This document shows positions 43,450-52,162 of a stretch of DNA of 64,000 nucleotides, one piece after another. The DNA is taken from contig JBFMHP010000019.1 of NCBI GenBank assembly GCA_040752855.1, forward strand, positions 1-64,000. The letters run 5' to 3'. The notes under the pieces are model-generated. The model was not told the origin of the DNA. It made no database searches and was given only the letters and a program-made list of their open reading frames with translations. How positions within the stretch are numbered: position 1 is the stretch's first letter; each line of letters begins with the position of its first letter. Made by a program: the position numbers and the translations under genes. This stretch comes from JBFMHP01 sp040752855. GTDB taxonomy: Bacteria; Pseudomonadota; Gammaproteobacteria; RBG-16-57-12.

Positions 43450-43869
43450 TCAGCCCGGCTTCACCGTGGCCAGCAGATCGCGCGCGACATCGATACCATG
43501 GCTGTTCGGATACTTATCCACCAGTTCTTTCCACAGCGTGCGCGCCTCATTGGTTTGTCCCTTCACTTGGTGCAAAAGGTGGCCAAGATTGATATAGGCG
43601 TTGCCAAAGCCGGGCTCGACCTGCATCGCCTGGCGGAAACACTTTTCTGAATAAGACGTCACGCCATTGGCCCAGTACATGGTGCCGAGGTCGGTCAGCA
43701 CCGCGGGATTGTTCGGATTGATGGAAAGCGCGATTTGATAGTAAACAATGGATTGAGCGGCTTCTTGAATATCGTAGTAAAGATTGCCCAGTTCGATCGC
43801 GGCTTCCAGATCGTTGGGATTGGTGTTGAGCCGCTGCTTGAGTATCGCGATTTGAGTTTGCTGATCCAT
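43450..43869 (-). CDS. Tetratricopeptide-repeat protein
   Basis: 139-residue soluble protein with about three TPR units. LEAAIELGNLYYDIQEAAQSIVYYQ-like helices and PAVLTDLGTMYWANG, FGNAYINLGHLLHQVKG show the W-LG-Y-A-P pattern. There is no signal peptide. TPR proteins mediate protein contacts, and nothing here shows the partner. It is a single gene between tRNA-Pro and the lipoprotein. Confidence 0.8.
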   Translation of the reverse strand: MDQQTQIAILKQRLNTNPNDLEAAIELGNLYYDIQEAAQSIVYYQIALSINPNNPAVLTDLGTMYWANGVTSYSEKCFRQAMQVEPGFGNAYINLGHLLHQVKGQTNEARTLWKELVDKYPNSHGIDVARDLLATVKPG

Positions 43870-44067
43870 TTTTGTTACCCCCCGTCACATTGGAACAACT
43901 TGAATAATGAAAAGCCACTATAGCGGCTCGCCGACGATGGCGCAATCAAATAAAAGTCCGTGAAAGTGCCGCGTCATCCCGGGCCCTGAGAAGCGCGTGA
44001 GGTGTTTGTGAAGCGGTGATATAGCCATCGCCGAGGGGATCAGTGACGATGATGTGGAGTGGGATAA

Positions 44068-44145
<78 letters not shown>

Positions 44146-44165
44146 ATGATACTAGGTACTTAAAA

Positions 44166-44187
44166 CCGCCCGCCCTTGGGCAAGCGG
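44166..44187 (-). terminator. Candidate terminator after the MerR gene
   Basis: On the minus strand CCGC-GCCC pairs with GGGC-GCGG around a small internal loop, followed by TTTTAAG. It lies between the MerR gene and tRNA-Pro and fits an intrinsic terminator of the ihfA operon. Confidence 0.55.
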
Positions 44188-44233
44188 CGCACATCATAAC
44201 TTAGTTGGGGAAGAAGTTAAAACTTTTTTCGTG

Positions 44234-44590
44234 CTATCTTTTGAGGATTTTCAGCAGGTCTTCCAGCTCGGTGAGGAGCTCCTGCGAAATCTGCTTTCCT
44301 TGAGCAGTGTCCTCGGCGGCTTTCTCGCCTTTCAACTGCTGCCGGGCCCCGCCGATGGTGTAGCCTTGCTCGTAGAGCAGGCTGCGGATCTGGCGAATCA
44401 TCAGGACGTCGTGGCGCTGATAATAACGCCGGTTGCCGCGGCGTTTTACCGGATTGAGCTGGTCGAACTCCTGCTCCCAGTAGCGCAGTACGTGCGGCTT
44501 GACGCCACAGAGCTCGCTGACCTCGCCGATGGTGAAATAGCGCTTGCCCGGGATGGCGGGCAATTCATTGTTGTTCGCTGCTTCCAGCAT
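44234..44590 (-). CDS. MerR-family transcriptional regulator
   Basis: 118-residue protein with an N-terminal MerR helix-turn-helix (YFTIGEVSELCGVKPHVLRYWEQEFDQL-like, about residues 18-50) and wing (RRGNRRYYQRHDVLMIRQI). It then forms a helical dimerisation tail. No C-terminal effector domain or metal-binding cysteines are present, which is typical of this short regulator found next to ihfA in many gammaproteobacteria. Its first 26 bases overlap the end of ihfA. The target is unknown. Confidence 0.9.
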   Translation of the reverse strand: MLEAANNNELPAIPGKRYFTIGEVSELCGVKPHVLRYWEQEFDQLNPVKRRGNRRYYQRHDVLMIRQIRSLLYEQGYTIGGARQQLKGEKAAEDTAQGKQISQELLTELEDLLKILKR

Positions 44591-44870
44591 ATGCCTCTAC
44601 CCTGGCTTTGAGCTTCTGCCCGGCCTTGAATGTGACCACGCGGCGCGCGGTGATGGGGATCTCTTCGCCGGTCTTGGGATTGCGGCCCGGACGCTGGTTC
44701 TTGTCGCGCAGATCAAAATTGCCGAAGCCCGACAACTTGACCTGCTCCCCCCGCTCCAGGGCGGCGCGGATCTCTTCGAAGAAACACTCGACGATCTCCT
44801 TGGTTTCGCGCTTGTTCAGACCAAGCTCCTGGAACAACTTCTCAGCGATGTCTGCCTTGGTTAATGCCAT
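44565..44870 (-). CDS. ihfA: Integration host factor subunit alpha
   Basis: 101-residue DNA-bending protein. It begins with MALTKADIAEKLFQELG and has GFGNFDLRDKNQRPGRNPKTGE, the arm with the intercalating proline, and ITARRVVTFKAGQKLK. Position after pheT is the standard arrangement. It forms a heterodimer with IHF-beta and bends DNA at promoters and recombination sites. The stop lies within the start of the MerR gene, and it begins a few bases behind pheT, so all are one operon. Confidence 0.97.
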   Translation of the reverse strand: MALTKADIAEKLFQELGLNKRETKEIVECFFEEIRAALERGEQVKLSGFGNFDLRDKNQRPGRNPKTGEEIPITARRVVTFKAGQKLKARVEAYAGSSEQQ

Positions 44871-44874
44871 TCTT

Positions 44875-47250
44875 CTAATCTCTTAGTCTTGCATTAAAAC
44901 GATTGTACAGTGCGGACAAAACCGACTCGACGGCCGAGTCGACCTCGGTGTCGGTCAAAGTCTTGAAATCATCCTGCAAATATAGGGCGATCGCAAGACT
45001 TTTTTTGCCAAAATCAATGCCTTTGCCTCTATAAATGTCAAACAACTTCAAATTGCGCAGCGTCGGCGGAGCGGCATCTCGGATGCATTGCTGTACCTCG
45101 GCGGATATCACACTTTCGTCGATCACAATCGCGATATCCCTCCTAATAGACGGATACTTCGACAATTCCTTGAATGCGGGCACGCGCGCCTGTTGGAGCG
45201 CCTCCAGATCGATCTCATAGACGAAGGCGGCTGCCGGGAGATCAAGCGCCTTGACCACCGAGGGGGCCAGCGCGCCGATCCAGCCGATCGGCGCACCCTC
45301 GCGCAACACCCGGGCTGCTTGACCAGGATGCAGTGCCGGATGCGACTGGGCCTGAAACTCGATCTTGCCGGCGCTCCCCAAGGCCAACAAGGCCTCCAGG
45401 TCGCCCTTGGCGTCATAGAAATCCGCCTTGCGCAGGGCCTCGCCCCATTGCTCCGCCTGTACCGGACCGAATACCAGGCCGGCGAGATGCTCTTTCTGAA
45501 CAATGCCCTGGGTGGAACGGATAAAGGTCCGGCCGATCTCGAACAGCCGCACCTGCTCCTGCTGGCGATTGCGGTTGTAGACCAGCGCCTGGACGAGGCC
45601 TGCCCACAGGCTGGTGCGCATGACCGACATGTCCGCCGAGATCGGGTTGGCCAGGGTAATGCCCTCCTGTCCTGGTTCGAGCAGCTGCTGGAGCTTGGGA
45701 TCGACGAAGCTGTAGGTGATCGCCTCTTGATAACCACGATCGACCAGGGTCTGGCGGATGCGCGGCAGGGCGACCTGGGTTTCGCTCAACGCGGGCATGG
45801 CCATCTGGGCTACCGGCCGGTGAACCGGCAGATTGACGTAGCCATAGATGCGTCCCAGTTCCTCGATCAAATCGACTTCGATGGCGATGTCGAAACGATA
45901 GCTCGGCGCGTATACCGTCCAGCCGTCGCCGGTCGGCTCCAGGCGCAGACCGAGACGCCCCAGGATGTCTTGCACCTGCTGATCGGCCATCTCCATACCC
46001 AGGATGCGTTTGATATTGGCGCGTTTTAGAGAAATGGCGTGGCGCACCGGCATGAATTTTTCCGCACGCATTTCGGTGACCGGACCGGGCTGGCCGCCGG
46101 TGATCGACAACAACAGTTCGGTGGCGCGCTCGATGGCGCGCACCTGGAGCTCGGGATCGACACCGCGCTCGAAACGATGTGAGGAATCGGTGTGCAGGCC
46201 GTAGGCACGCGCACGGCCGGCGACGGCGCTTGGGGCGAAGAAGGCGCTCTCCAGGAAGATGTCGCGGGTCGTTTCGCTCACACCGCTGTCCTGGCCGCCC
46301 ATCACACCGGCGAGGGCCAGCGGCTTGGCATGGTCGGCGATCAGCAGTGATCCCGCGCTCAACTCGATGGTCTTGCCGTCGAGCAAGGTCAGTTGCTCGC
46401 CCGCCTTGGCGTAACGTACATCGAGCCCGCCTTCGAGCTTGGCCAGATCGAAGCCATGCATCGGCTGGCCGAGTTCCAGCATCACATAATTGGTGACATC
46501 CACCACGGGATGGATGCAGCGGATACCACTGCGGCGCAGCCGCTCTTGCATCCACATCGGGGTTTTGGCCGCGGGATCGATGCCCTGGATGACACGGCCG
46601 GCGTAACGTGGGCAGGCCTCCTTGGCGTGGACCGCCACGGCGAAACTGGCGTTGTTGACGGACTCCACCGCTTTAATGACAACCTCATCGACCCTGATCT
46701 TGTTCAACACCCCGATCTCGCGCGCGATGCCGCGGATACTCAGGCAATCGCTGCGGTTTGGCGTGAGATCGACCTCGATGCAGTGGTCATCCAGCCGCAA
46801 GTAGTCACGAATATTTTTTCCAACCGGGGCATCGGACGGCAGGAGCAGCAGCCCGTCAGAGGTCTCGGCCAGACCGAGCTCGACGGCCGAACAGAGCATG
46901 CCGAAGGATTCCACCCCGCGCAGCTTGCCCTTCTTGATCTTGAGATCGTTGGGCAGATTCGCACCGATCATCGCCACCGGCACCTTCACGCCCGCCGCGA
47001 CATTCTTCGCGCCACACACGATCTGCAGGGCTTCGCCCGCGCCGACCTCAACCTTGCACACCGTCAAGCGCTCAGCATCGGGATGGCGTTCGACCGTGAG
47101 CACTTGCCCGACCAACACGTCATTGAATTTACCTGCCGCCGGTTCGACGGCGTCGACTTCCAGCCCGGCCATGGTCAGTTGTGCGGCGAGTGTCGCCGCA
47201 TCAACGCTTGGATTGACCCATTCACGCAACCACTGTTCGCTGAATCTCAT
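44875..47250 (-). CDS. pheT: Phenylalanyl-tRNA synthetase beta subunit
   Basis: 791 residues, normal length for the bacterial form. The N-terminal part (MRFSEQWLREWVNPSVD) is followed by the tRNA-binding EMAP-like domain (about 40-150), the B3/B4 editing domain, B5 and the catalytic-like core with HRFERGVDPE near 354, and the C-terminal anticodon-binding (FDX-ACB) domain ending in a typical ALYNRFNARLRD. The subunit makes the alpha2-beta2 enzyme with pheS and edits mischarged Tyr. It begins 22 bases after pheS. Confidence 0.97.
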   Translation of the reverse strand: MRFSEQWLREWVNPSVDAATLAAQLTMAGLEVDAVEPAAGKFNDVLVGQVLTVERHPDAERLTVCKVEVGAGEALQIVCGAKNVAAGVKVPVAMIGANLPNDLKIKKGKLRGVESFGMLCSAVELGLAETSDGLLLLPSDAPVGKNIRDYLRLDDHCIEVDLTPNRSDCLSIRGIAREIGVLNKIRVDEVVIKAVESVNNASFAVAVHAKEACPRYAGRVIQGIDPAAKTPMWMQERLRRSGIRCIHPVVDVTNYVMLELGQPMHGFDLAKLEGGLDVRYAKAGEQLTLLDGKTIELSAGSLLIADHAKPLALAGVMGGQDSGVSETTRDIFLESAFFAPSAVAGRARAYGLHTDSSHRFERGVDPELQVRAIERATELLLSITGGQPGPVTEMRAEKFMPVRHAISLKRANIKRILGMEMADQQVQDILGRLGLRLEPTGDGWTVYAPSYRFDIAIEVDLIEELGRIYGYVNLPVHRPVAQMAMPALSETQVALPRIRQTLVDRGYQEAITYSFVDPKLQQLLEPGQEGITLANPISADMSVMRTSLWAGLVQALVYNRNRQQEQVRLFEIGRTFIRSTQGIVQKEHLAGLVFGPVQAEQWGEALRKADFYDAKGDLEALLALGSAGKIEFQAQSHPALHPGQAARVLREGAPIGWIGALAPSVVKALDLPAAAFVYEIDLEALQQARVPAFKELSKYPSIRRDIAIVIDESVISAEVQQCIRDAAPPTLRNLKLFDIYRGKGIDFGKKSLAIALYLQDDFKTLTDTEVDSAVESVLSALYNRFNARLRD

Positions 47251-47272
47251 GCTGTGTTATCCCGAGACTGGA

Positions 47273-48289
47273 TTAATTGAATTGGCGCAGGAAGCGCAGA
47301 TCGTTCTCAAAAAACAGGCGCAAGTCATTGACGCCATAGCGCAGCATGGCCAGACGCTCCACGCCCATGCCGAAGGCAAAGCCGCTGTAGCGTTGCGGGT
47401 CGATATGGACGTGCTTGAAGACATTCGGATGCACCATGCCGCAGCCCAGCACCTCGAGCCAACCGGTGTGTTTGCACACGCGGCAACCTGCGCCGCTACA
47501 CATGACGCATTGAATGTCGGCCTCCGCCGAGGGCTCGGTGAACGGGAAGTACGATGGACGGTATCTAACGGCCAGTTCCCTTTCAAAGAACTGCTGCAGG
47601 AAGTCCATCAGGATGCCTTTGAGATCGGCGAAGCTCGCCGCTTCATCGACCACCAGACCTTCCACTTGATGGAACATCGGGGTGTGGGTCAGATCAGAAT
47701 CGCAACGATATACACGGCCGGGTGCAATCAACCGCAGCGGTGGCTTGCGCGCCTCCATGGCGCGGATCTGCACCGGCGAGGTGTGGGTGCGCAGCAAGGT
47801 GTGCGCGTCGAAATAGAAGGTATCATGCATGGCGCGCGCCGGATGGGTTTCCGGAATATTCAAGGCTTCGAAGTTGTGATAGTCATCCTCGATCTCGGGG
47901 CCTTCGGCGACGGAAAAGCCGAGTTGCGCGAACAAGTCTTCGATGCGCTGGAGGGTGCGGGTAACCGGATGCAGCCCGCCGTTGCTCTGGCCGCGCCCGG
48001 GGAGCGTGACATCGATGCGCTCGGCGGCAAGCTGCGCCTCCAGGGCTTGGGCCTCCAAGACAGCCTTGCGTGCTTCGAGCGCGGCTTGCACCGCGTCCTT
48101 GGCCTGGTTGATCACCTGGCCGGCCGCCTTGCGCTCTTCCGGCGGCAAGGTGCCGAGCTCTTTGAGCTGCTCGGTCAGCACGCCCTTTTTACCGAGATAC
48201 TGGACGCGGATCTGATCCAGATCCTGCAAGTTAGCGGCTTGCGCGATCGCGTGATTCGCTTGTTCGATTAATTCTGGCAATGCCGGCAC
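47273..48289 (-). CDS. pheS: Phenylalanyl-tRNA synthetase alpha subunit
   Basis: About 338 residues from a GTG at 48287-48289, which has AGGAG eight bases upstream. The upstream in-frame ATG (48367) lies before the attenuator-like hairpin and is unlikely. The N-terminal coiled coil (about 10-85) binds tRNA. The class II core has motif 2 around FHQVEGLVVDE and motif 3 GFAFGMGVERLAML. It charges tRNA-Phe together with pheT. The gene order rplT-pheS-pheT is conserved. Confidence 0.95.
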   Translation of the reverse strand: MPALPELIEQANHAIAQAANLQDLDQIRVQYLGKKGVLTEQLKELGTLPPEERKAAGQVINQAKDAVQAALEARKAVLEAQALEAQLAAERIDVTLPGRGQSNGGLHPVTRTLQRIEDLFAQLGFSVAEGPEIEDDYHNFEALNIPETHPARAMHDTFYFDAHTLLRTHTSPVQIRAMEARKPPLRLIAPGRVYRCDSDLTHTPMFHQVEGLVVDEAASFADLKGILMDFLQQFFERELAVRYRPSYFPFTEPSAEADIQCVMCSGAGCRVCKHTGWLEVLGCGMVHPNVFKHVHIDPQRYSGFAFGMGVERLAMLRYGVNDLRLFFENDLRFLRQFN

Positions 48290-48312
48290 GATACTCACTC
48301 CTGAAAACGATA

Positions 48313-48340
48313 AAGGGGAAAGGCCAGGACCTTTCCCCTT
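48313..48340 (-). terminator. Attenuator-like hairpin before pheS
   Basis: A perfect 11-base stem (AAGGGGAAAGG and its complement, loop TCCTGG on the minus strand) followed by TTTATCGTTTT ends about 22 bases before the pheS start and overlaps its upstream in-frame extension. It can act as the terminator of rplT or as an attenuator of pheST. A possible leader reading frame (MSYRRGKVLAFPLYRFQE) has only two Phe codons, fewer than the classical E. coli leader. Confidence 0.65.
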
Positions 48341-48389
48341 CGATAGCTCATGTGTACTGCCGCCCATTTAGGACGGCGGTGGTCACATG

Positions 48390-48749
48390 TTATTTGGAAA
48401 GGCCAGCCTTTGCTTGTTCTGCAATGGCAGCAAAAGCAGCCTTGTCGCGTACCGCCAGATCGGCCAATACCTTGCGATCGATCTCGATCATCGCCTTCTT
48501 CAGGCCGTTGATCATGCGGCTGTAGGACAGACCACACTCACGGGCACCGGCGTTGATACGTGCGATCCACAGGGCGCGGAACTGACGCTTTTTCTGACGA
48601 CGGTCGCGATAGGCGTATTGCCCCGCTTTGATTACCGTCTCCTTGGCGACACGGAAGACGTTCTTACGGCGACCGTAATAACCCTTGGCCTGGGCCAAGA
48701 CTTTCTTGTGTCTGGCGCGTGCGACGACGCCACGTTTTACTCTTGCCAT
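48390..48749 (-). CDS. rplT: 50S ribosomal protein L20
   Basis: 119-residue basic protein, beginning MARVKRGVVARARHKKVLA, with a long basic helix and the core LWIARINAGAREC. Length and sequence are those of L20, an early-assembly 23S rRNA-binding protein. It lies 31 bases after rpmI in the standard infC-rpmI-rplT operon. In E. coli L20 represses this operon. I do not see a mimic site that I can define here. Confidence 0.98.
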   Translation of the reverse strand: MARVKRGVVARARHKKVLAQAKGYYGRRKNVFRVAKETVIKAGQYAYRDRRQKKRQFRALWIARINAGARECGLSYSRMINGLKKAMIEIDRKVLADLAVRDKAAFAAIAEQAKAGLSK

Positions 48750-48780
48750 GATGTTCTACCTCTGGTTAATCCTGTTGATA

Positions 48781-48978
48781 TCAAGCGTACGGCAACAAAC
48801 GGATGACGGCTCCGACATCCGAGCCATGCACCATGGCGCTGCCGCGCAGGTGACGCTTACGCTTGGTCGACTTCTTGGTCAGGATGTGGCGTTTGAATGC
48901 TTGCGCATGCTTGAAGCCACCTGAGGCAGTGCGAGAAAAACGCTTGGCTGCACCGCGATGTGTTTTGAGTTTAGGCAT
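48781..48978 (-). CDS. rpmI: 50S ribosomal protein L35
   Basis: 65-residue basic protein beginning MPKLKTHRGAAKRF and ending HGSDVGAVIRLLPYA, the usual length and pattern of L35. It sits between infC and rplT, with which it is co-transcribed. Confidence 0.97.
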   Translation of the reverse strand: MPKLKTHRGAAKRFSRTASGGFKHAQAFKRHILTKKSTKRKRHLRGSAMVHGSDVGAVIRLLPYA

Positions 48979-49033
48979 TGCTAAATCTCCGCTATTTCAA
49001 GTTGAGTTGACTACAAAGGACTGTTCGTCCCGC

Positions 49034-49555
49034 TTACTTCTTGCTCTTCGGCGCAATCACCATGACCATCTGCCGGCCTTCCAGCTTCGGCCGCTGCTCG
49101 ACCACACCGTATTCGGACAGATCCTGCTCGATGCGTTCGAGCAGTTTTTGTCCGAGATCCTGGTGCATCATCTCGCGGCCGCGGAAGCGCAGCGTGATCT
49201 TGGTCTTGTCGCCTTCTTCCAGGAAACGTATCAGGTTGCGAAGTTTTACCTGATAATCCCCTATATCCGTCGTGGGACGGAATTTGATCTCCTTGATCTG
49301 CATCTGCTTTTGCTTCTTCTTCGCAGCGTGCTTCTTCTTGTTCTCCTCGAACAAGAATTTGCCGTAATCCATTATGCGGCAAACCGGCGGCTTGGCTTCT
49401 GTCGCCACCTCCACCAGATCCATTTCGGCCTGTTCGGCCAGCTTTTTCGCTTCACTCAACGGTACGACACCAACCTGTTCTCCGTCGGCGCCAATTAATC
49501 GAACCTCACGCGCAATGATCTGATCGTTGATGCGCGTCTTTTTTTCAGTTGCGAT
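49034..49555 (-). CDS. infC: Translation initiation factor IF-3, probable AUC start
   Basis: 173 residues if begun at ATC (49553-49555). The N-terminal domain (TRINDQIIAREVRLIGADGE) and C-terminal domain (KEIKFRPTTDIGDYQVKLRNLIRFLEEGDKTKITLRFRG) are complete only with this start. An ATG further in would remove about 32 residues of the N-domain. AGGAGG lies eight bases before the ATC. IF3 discriminates against AUU, AUC and AUA starts, the known basis of its own autoregulation. The start is 15 bases after the thrS stop. Confidence 0.95.
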   Translation of the reverse strand: MATEKKTRINDQIIAREVRLIGADGEQVGVVPLSEAKKLAEQAEMDLVEVATEAKPPVCRIMDYGKFLFEENKKKHAAKKKQKQMQIKEIKFRPTTDIGDYQVKLRNLIRFLEEGDKTKITLRFRGREMMHQDLGQKLLERIEQDLSEYGVVEQRPKLEGRQMVMVIAPKSKK

Positions 49556-49570
49556 GACTCAATCCTCCTG

Positions 49571-51484
49571 TTATGACTGCCTGCGACGTTCGTTTTCCGC
49601 CTGGAAACGCTGGGCGAGCTCTTCGATCGAGAGGCTGCCGAGGTCTTCTCCATTGCGCGCGCGCAGGGCAATCGTACCGTTTTCCAACTCCTTATCGCCG
49701 ACCACCAGCAGATAAGGGATCTTGAAAAGTGTGTGCTCGCGGATTTTATAGCCAATCTTCTCATTTCTCAAGTCCGATTTGACTCTAAAACCGCGCTCTT
49801 TCAAAGATTTGACGACCTTGAGGACGTACTCGTCCTGTCGACTGGTGATACCCATGACCACGGCCTGGGTCGGCGCGAGCCAGAACGGGAAGGCGCCGGC
49901 ATGGTGTTCGATCAGGATGCCGATGAAGCGTTCGAGCGAACCGAGTACGGCGCGGTGCAGCATGACGGGCACCTGGCGCGAGTTGTCTTCGGCCACGTAT
50001 TCCGCCCCCAGCCGCGCCGGGAGGGAGAAATCGACCTGGATCGTGCCGCACTGCCAGACCCGCCCGAGGCAGTCCTTGAGCGAGAATTCGATCTTCGGAC
50101 CGTAAAAGGCGCCCTCGCCCGGCTGCAGATCCCAGGGCAGCCCCTTGTCGTTGAGGGCCTTCTCCAGGGCATGCTCGGCCTTGTCCCAGGTTTCGTCGGA
50201 GCCGACGCGTTTGGCTGGACGGGTGGAAAGTTTCACCTGAATCTCGTTGAAGCCGAAATCGGCGTAGACCTGTTTCACCAGATCGATAAACTTCGAGACC
50301 TCGGGCTGGATCTGCGCCTCGGTGCAGAAGATGTGGGCGTCGTCCTGGGTGAAGGCGCGTACGCGCATGATGCCGTGCAGGGCCCCCGAGGGTTCGTTGC
50401 GATGGCATGAGCCGAACTCAGCCAGCCGCAACGGAAGGTCGTTATGACTCTTCAATCCCTGGTTGAAGATCTGGATGTGGCCCGGACAGTTCATCGGCTT
50501 GACCGCGTAATCACGCGATTCCGAATGGGTGGTGAACATGTTCTCGCGGTAGTTTTCCCAGTGGCCGGACTTCTCCCACATCACGCGGTCCATGACTTGG
50601 GGCGTGCGCACTTCCTGATAACCGTTCTCTGAAAGCAGGCGGCGCATGTACTGCTCGATGACCTGCCACATGTTCCAGCCATTGGGATGCCAGAACACCA
50701 TGCCGGGCGCTTCTTCTTGGGTGTGAAACAGCCCCAGCTGCTTGCCGATCTTGCGGTGGTCGCGTTTCTCGGCCTCTTCTAACCGATGCAAATAGGCCTT
50801 GAGGTCGTCCTTATTGGTCCAGGCCGTGCCGTAGATGCGCTGGAGCATTTCGTTCTTGGAATCGCCGCGCCAATAGGCCCCGGCGACCTTCATCAGCTTG
50901 AAGGCCTTGAGCTTGCCCGTGCTTGGGATATGCGGGCCGCGGCAGAGATCGATGAACTCGCCCTGGCGATACAGCGAAATCTCTTCCCCGTGCGGAATGG
51001 CCTCGATGATCTCGGCCTTGTACTTCTCGCCCATATTGAGGAAGAAATCGATGGCGGCTTCGCGCTTCATCACCTCGCGCGTGACCTTCAGATCCTTCTT
51101 GGCGAGTTCTTCCATCTTCGCCTCGATCTTGGCCAGGTCCTCTTCAGTAAAGGGCTGCTTGGCGGAGAAGTCGTAATAAAAACCATCCTCGATCACCGGA
51201 CCGATGGTGACCTGCACCTCGGGAAACAGTTCCTTGACCGCCTGGGCCAGCAAGTGCGCGCAGGAGTGACGAATGATCTCCAGGCCTTCGGGAGACTTGT
51301 CGGTGATGATGCTCAGCGTGCAGTCTTGTGTAATCAGATAGGAGGTGTCGACCAGCCGATCGCCCACCTTGCCCGCCAGCGCGGCCTTGGCCAGACCGGC
51401 GCCGATGGAGGCGGCGACCTCGGCCACTGTGACCGCCTTTTCGAATTCGCGTTTACTGCCGTCCGGAAGCGTGATTGTCAACAT
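49571..51484 (-). CDS. thrS: Threonyl-tRNA synthetase
   Basis: 637 residues. The N-terminal TGS-like domain (ITLPDGSKREFEKAVTVAEVA) is followed by the editing domain with HSCAHLLAQAVKELFP and a class II core. That core has motif 2 (FGSCHRNEPSGALHGIMRVRAFTQDDAHIFC) and motif 3 (HRAVLGSLERFIGILIEH). The anticodon-binding domain starts about residue 530 (FWLAPTQAVVMGIT). It charges tRNA-Thr and edits Ser. It is followed by infC, rpmI, rplT and pheST. A hairpin upstream may control it. Confidence 0.98.
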   Translation of the reverse strand: MLTITLPDGSKREFEKAVTVAEVAASIGAGLAKAALAGKVGDRLVDTSYLITQDCTLSIITDKSPEGLEIIRHSCAHLLAQAVKELFPEVQVTIGPVIEDGFYYDFSAKQPFTEEDLAKIEAKMEELAKKDLKVTREVMKREAAIDFFLNMGEKYKAEIIEAIPHGEEISLYRQGEFIDLCRGPHIPSTGKLKAFKLMKVAGAYWRGDSKNEMLQRIYGTAWTNKDDLKAYLHRLEEAEKRDHRKIGKQLGLFHTQEEAPGMVFWHPNGWNMWQVIEQYMRRLLSENGYQEVRTPQVMDRVMWEKSGHWENYRENMFTTHSESRDYAVKPMNCPGHIQIFNQGLKSHNDLPLRLAEFGSCHRNEPSGALHGIMRVRAFTQDDAHIFCTEAQIQPEVSKFIDLVKQVYADFGFNEIQVKLSTRPAKRVGSDETWDKAEHALEKALNDKGLPWDLQPGEGAFYGPKIEFSLKDCLGRVWQCGTIQVDFSLPARLGAEYVAEDNSRQVPVMLHRAVLGSLERFIGILIEHHAGAFPFWLAPTQAVVMGITSRQDEYVLKVVKSLKERGFRVKSDLRNEKIGYKIREHTLFKIPYLLVVGDKELENGTIALRARNGEDLGSLSIEELAQRFQAENERRRQS

Positions 51485-51524
51485 CTTTGATTAGTCCTGC
51501 CCCGTCGCGGAGCATTCGTCCAGT

Positions 51525-51557
51525 GATAAATAAAAACACCGCGTTGGACGCGGTGTT
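51525..51557 (-). terminator. Hairpin with T-run in the thrS leader
   Basis: On the minus strand a 9-base perfect stem (AACACCGCG, loop TCCAA, CGCGGTGTT) is followed by TTTTTATTTATC and ends about 40 bases before the thrS ATG. No minus-strand gene lies just upstream that it could terminate, because the nearest one begins more than 1 kb away with plus-strand genes between. It is therefore a candidate attenuator for thrS. Confidence 0.6.
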
Positions 51558-51954
51558 ATGGGTGACCGCAAAAGGCTAACAAAGAATCAAAGAGAGGTCA
51601 AAGTGTTGTCGGAGGGCAAGATTGTGTCGCTCGGCATACCGGGGGCAATCAAAGTGAGAAAGGAAAAATGCCTGCTGCAGCCGTGTGATTGGGGTGCAGC
51701 GCGTGAGATGTCCGCCCCTCTGTCGCTGACTCCGTCAATTAATTCAATACAAAACAATGCACTATAACTAATTTTTAATGTTTTGCTCTAAATGTCGACC
51801 GAAGCGGCGGTTAGGACGATGATGTGATGATGCTGACCAAAGGGGCGCCCTTCGGTTGGCGGCTGTCGGGTTCGGTTGCTTTTGTCTGCTATATCTATAT
51901 GCATTGAGCAAAATGTTTCGCGCCTAATTCGTTCCTCAAACAAAGAGACGTGCC
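51558..51954. other. Intergenic region upstream of thrS and the Cys-rich gene
   Basis: About 397 bases without a supported gene. A 69-codon plus-strand frame (51558-51767) has no motif, no good ribosome site and a low-complexity product, so I leave it out. The minus-strand thrS promoter and the plus-strand promoter of the Cys-rich/YbaK pair must lie here. I cannot define either. Confidence 0.4.
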
Positions 51955-52140
51955 ATGCAAAACGATGAAGGAAGCGCCTCCATGCACACCATCAAAAAGG
52001 AACCCAAGTTTTGCAAGTGCAGGGTGTGTCACGAATATTTCTATGCAGAAACCATCGCCCAGGCACAAAGCGCCTGCCGTGAGCACGCCAGGGAGCAACA
52101 TCCGGATTGGGGCGTGACGGCGTGTTTTTGTCCGGATTGA
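51955..52140 (+). CDS. Small Cys-rich protein, possible zinc finger
   Basis: 61 residues from the first ATG. A second ATG at 51982 has the better ribosome site (AAGGAAG) and would leave 52 residues. The sequence CKCRVCHEYFYAETIAQAQSA, then CREHAREQHPDW and CFCPD, supplies several Cys and His residues spaced as in a small treble-clef-like zinc fold. I do not recognise the family. It precedes the YbaK gene by 22 bases in the same direction, so they may be co-transcribed. Confidence 0.6.
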   Translation: MQNDEGSASMHTIKKEPKFCKCRVCHEYFYAETIAQAQSACREHAREQHPDWGVTACFCPD

Positions 52141-52162
52141 TGACTCTATTCGGAGGTATGTC

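Noticed and set aside
51558..51767. 69-codon plus-strand frame behind the thrS leader
   Set aside because: No ribosome site, no motif and a composition unlike a protein; it overlaps the thrS leader hairpin.
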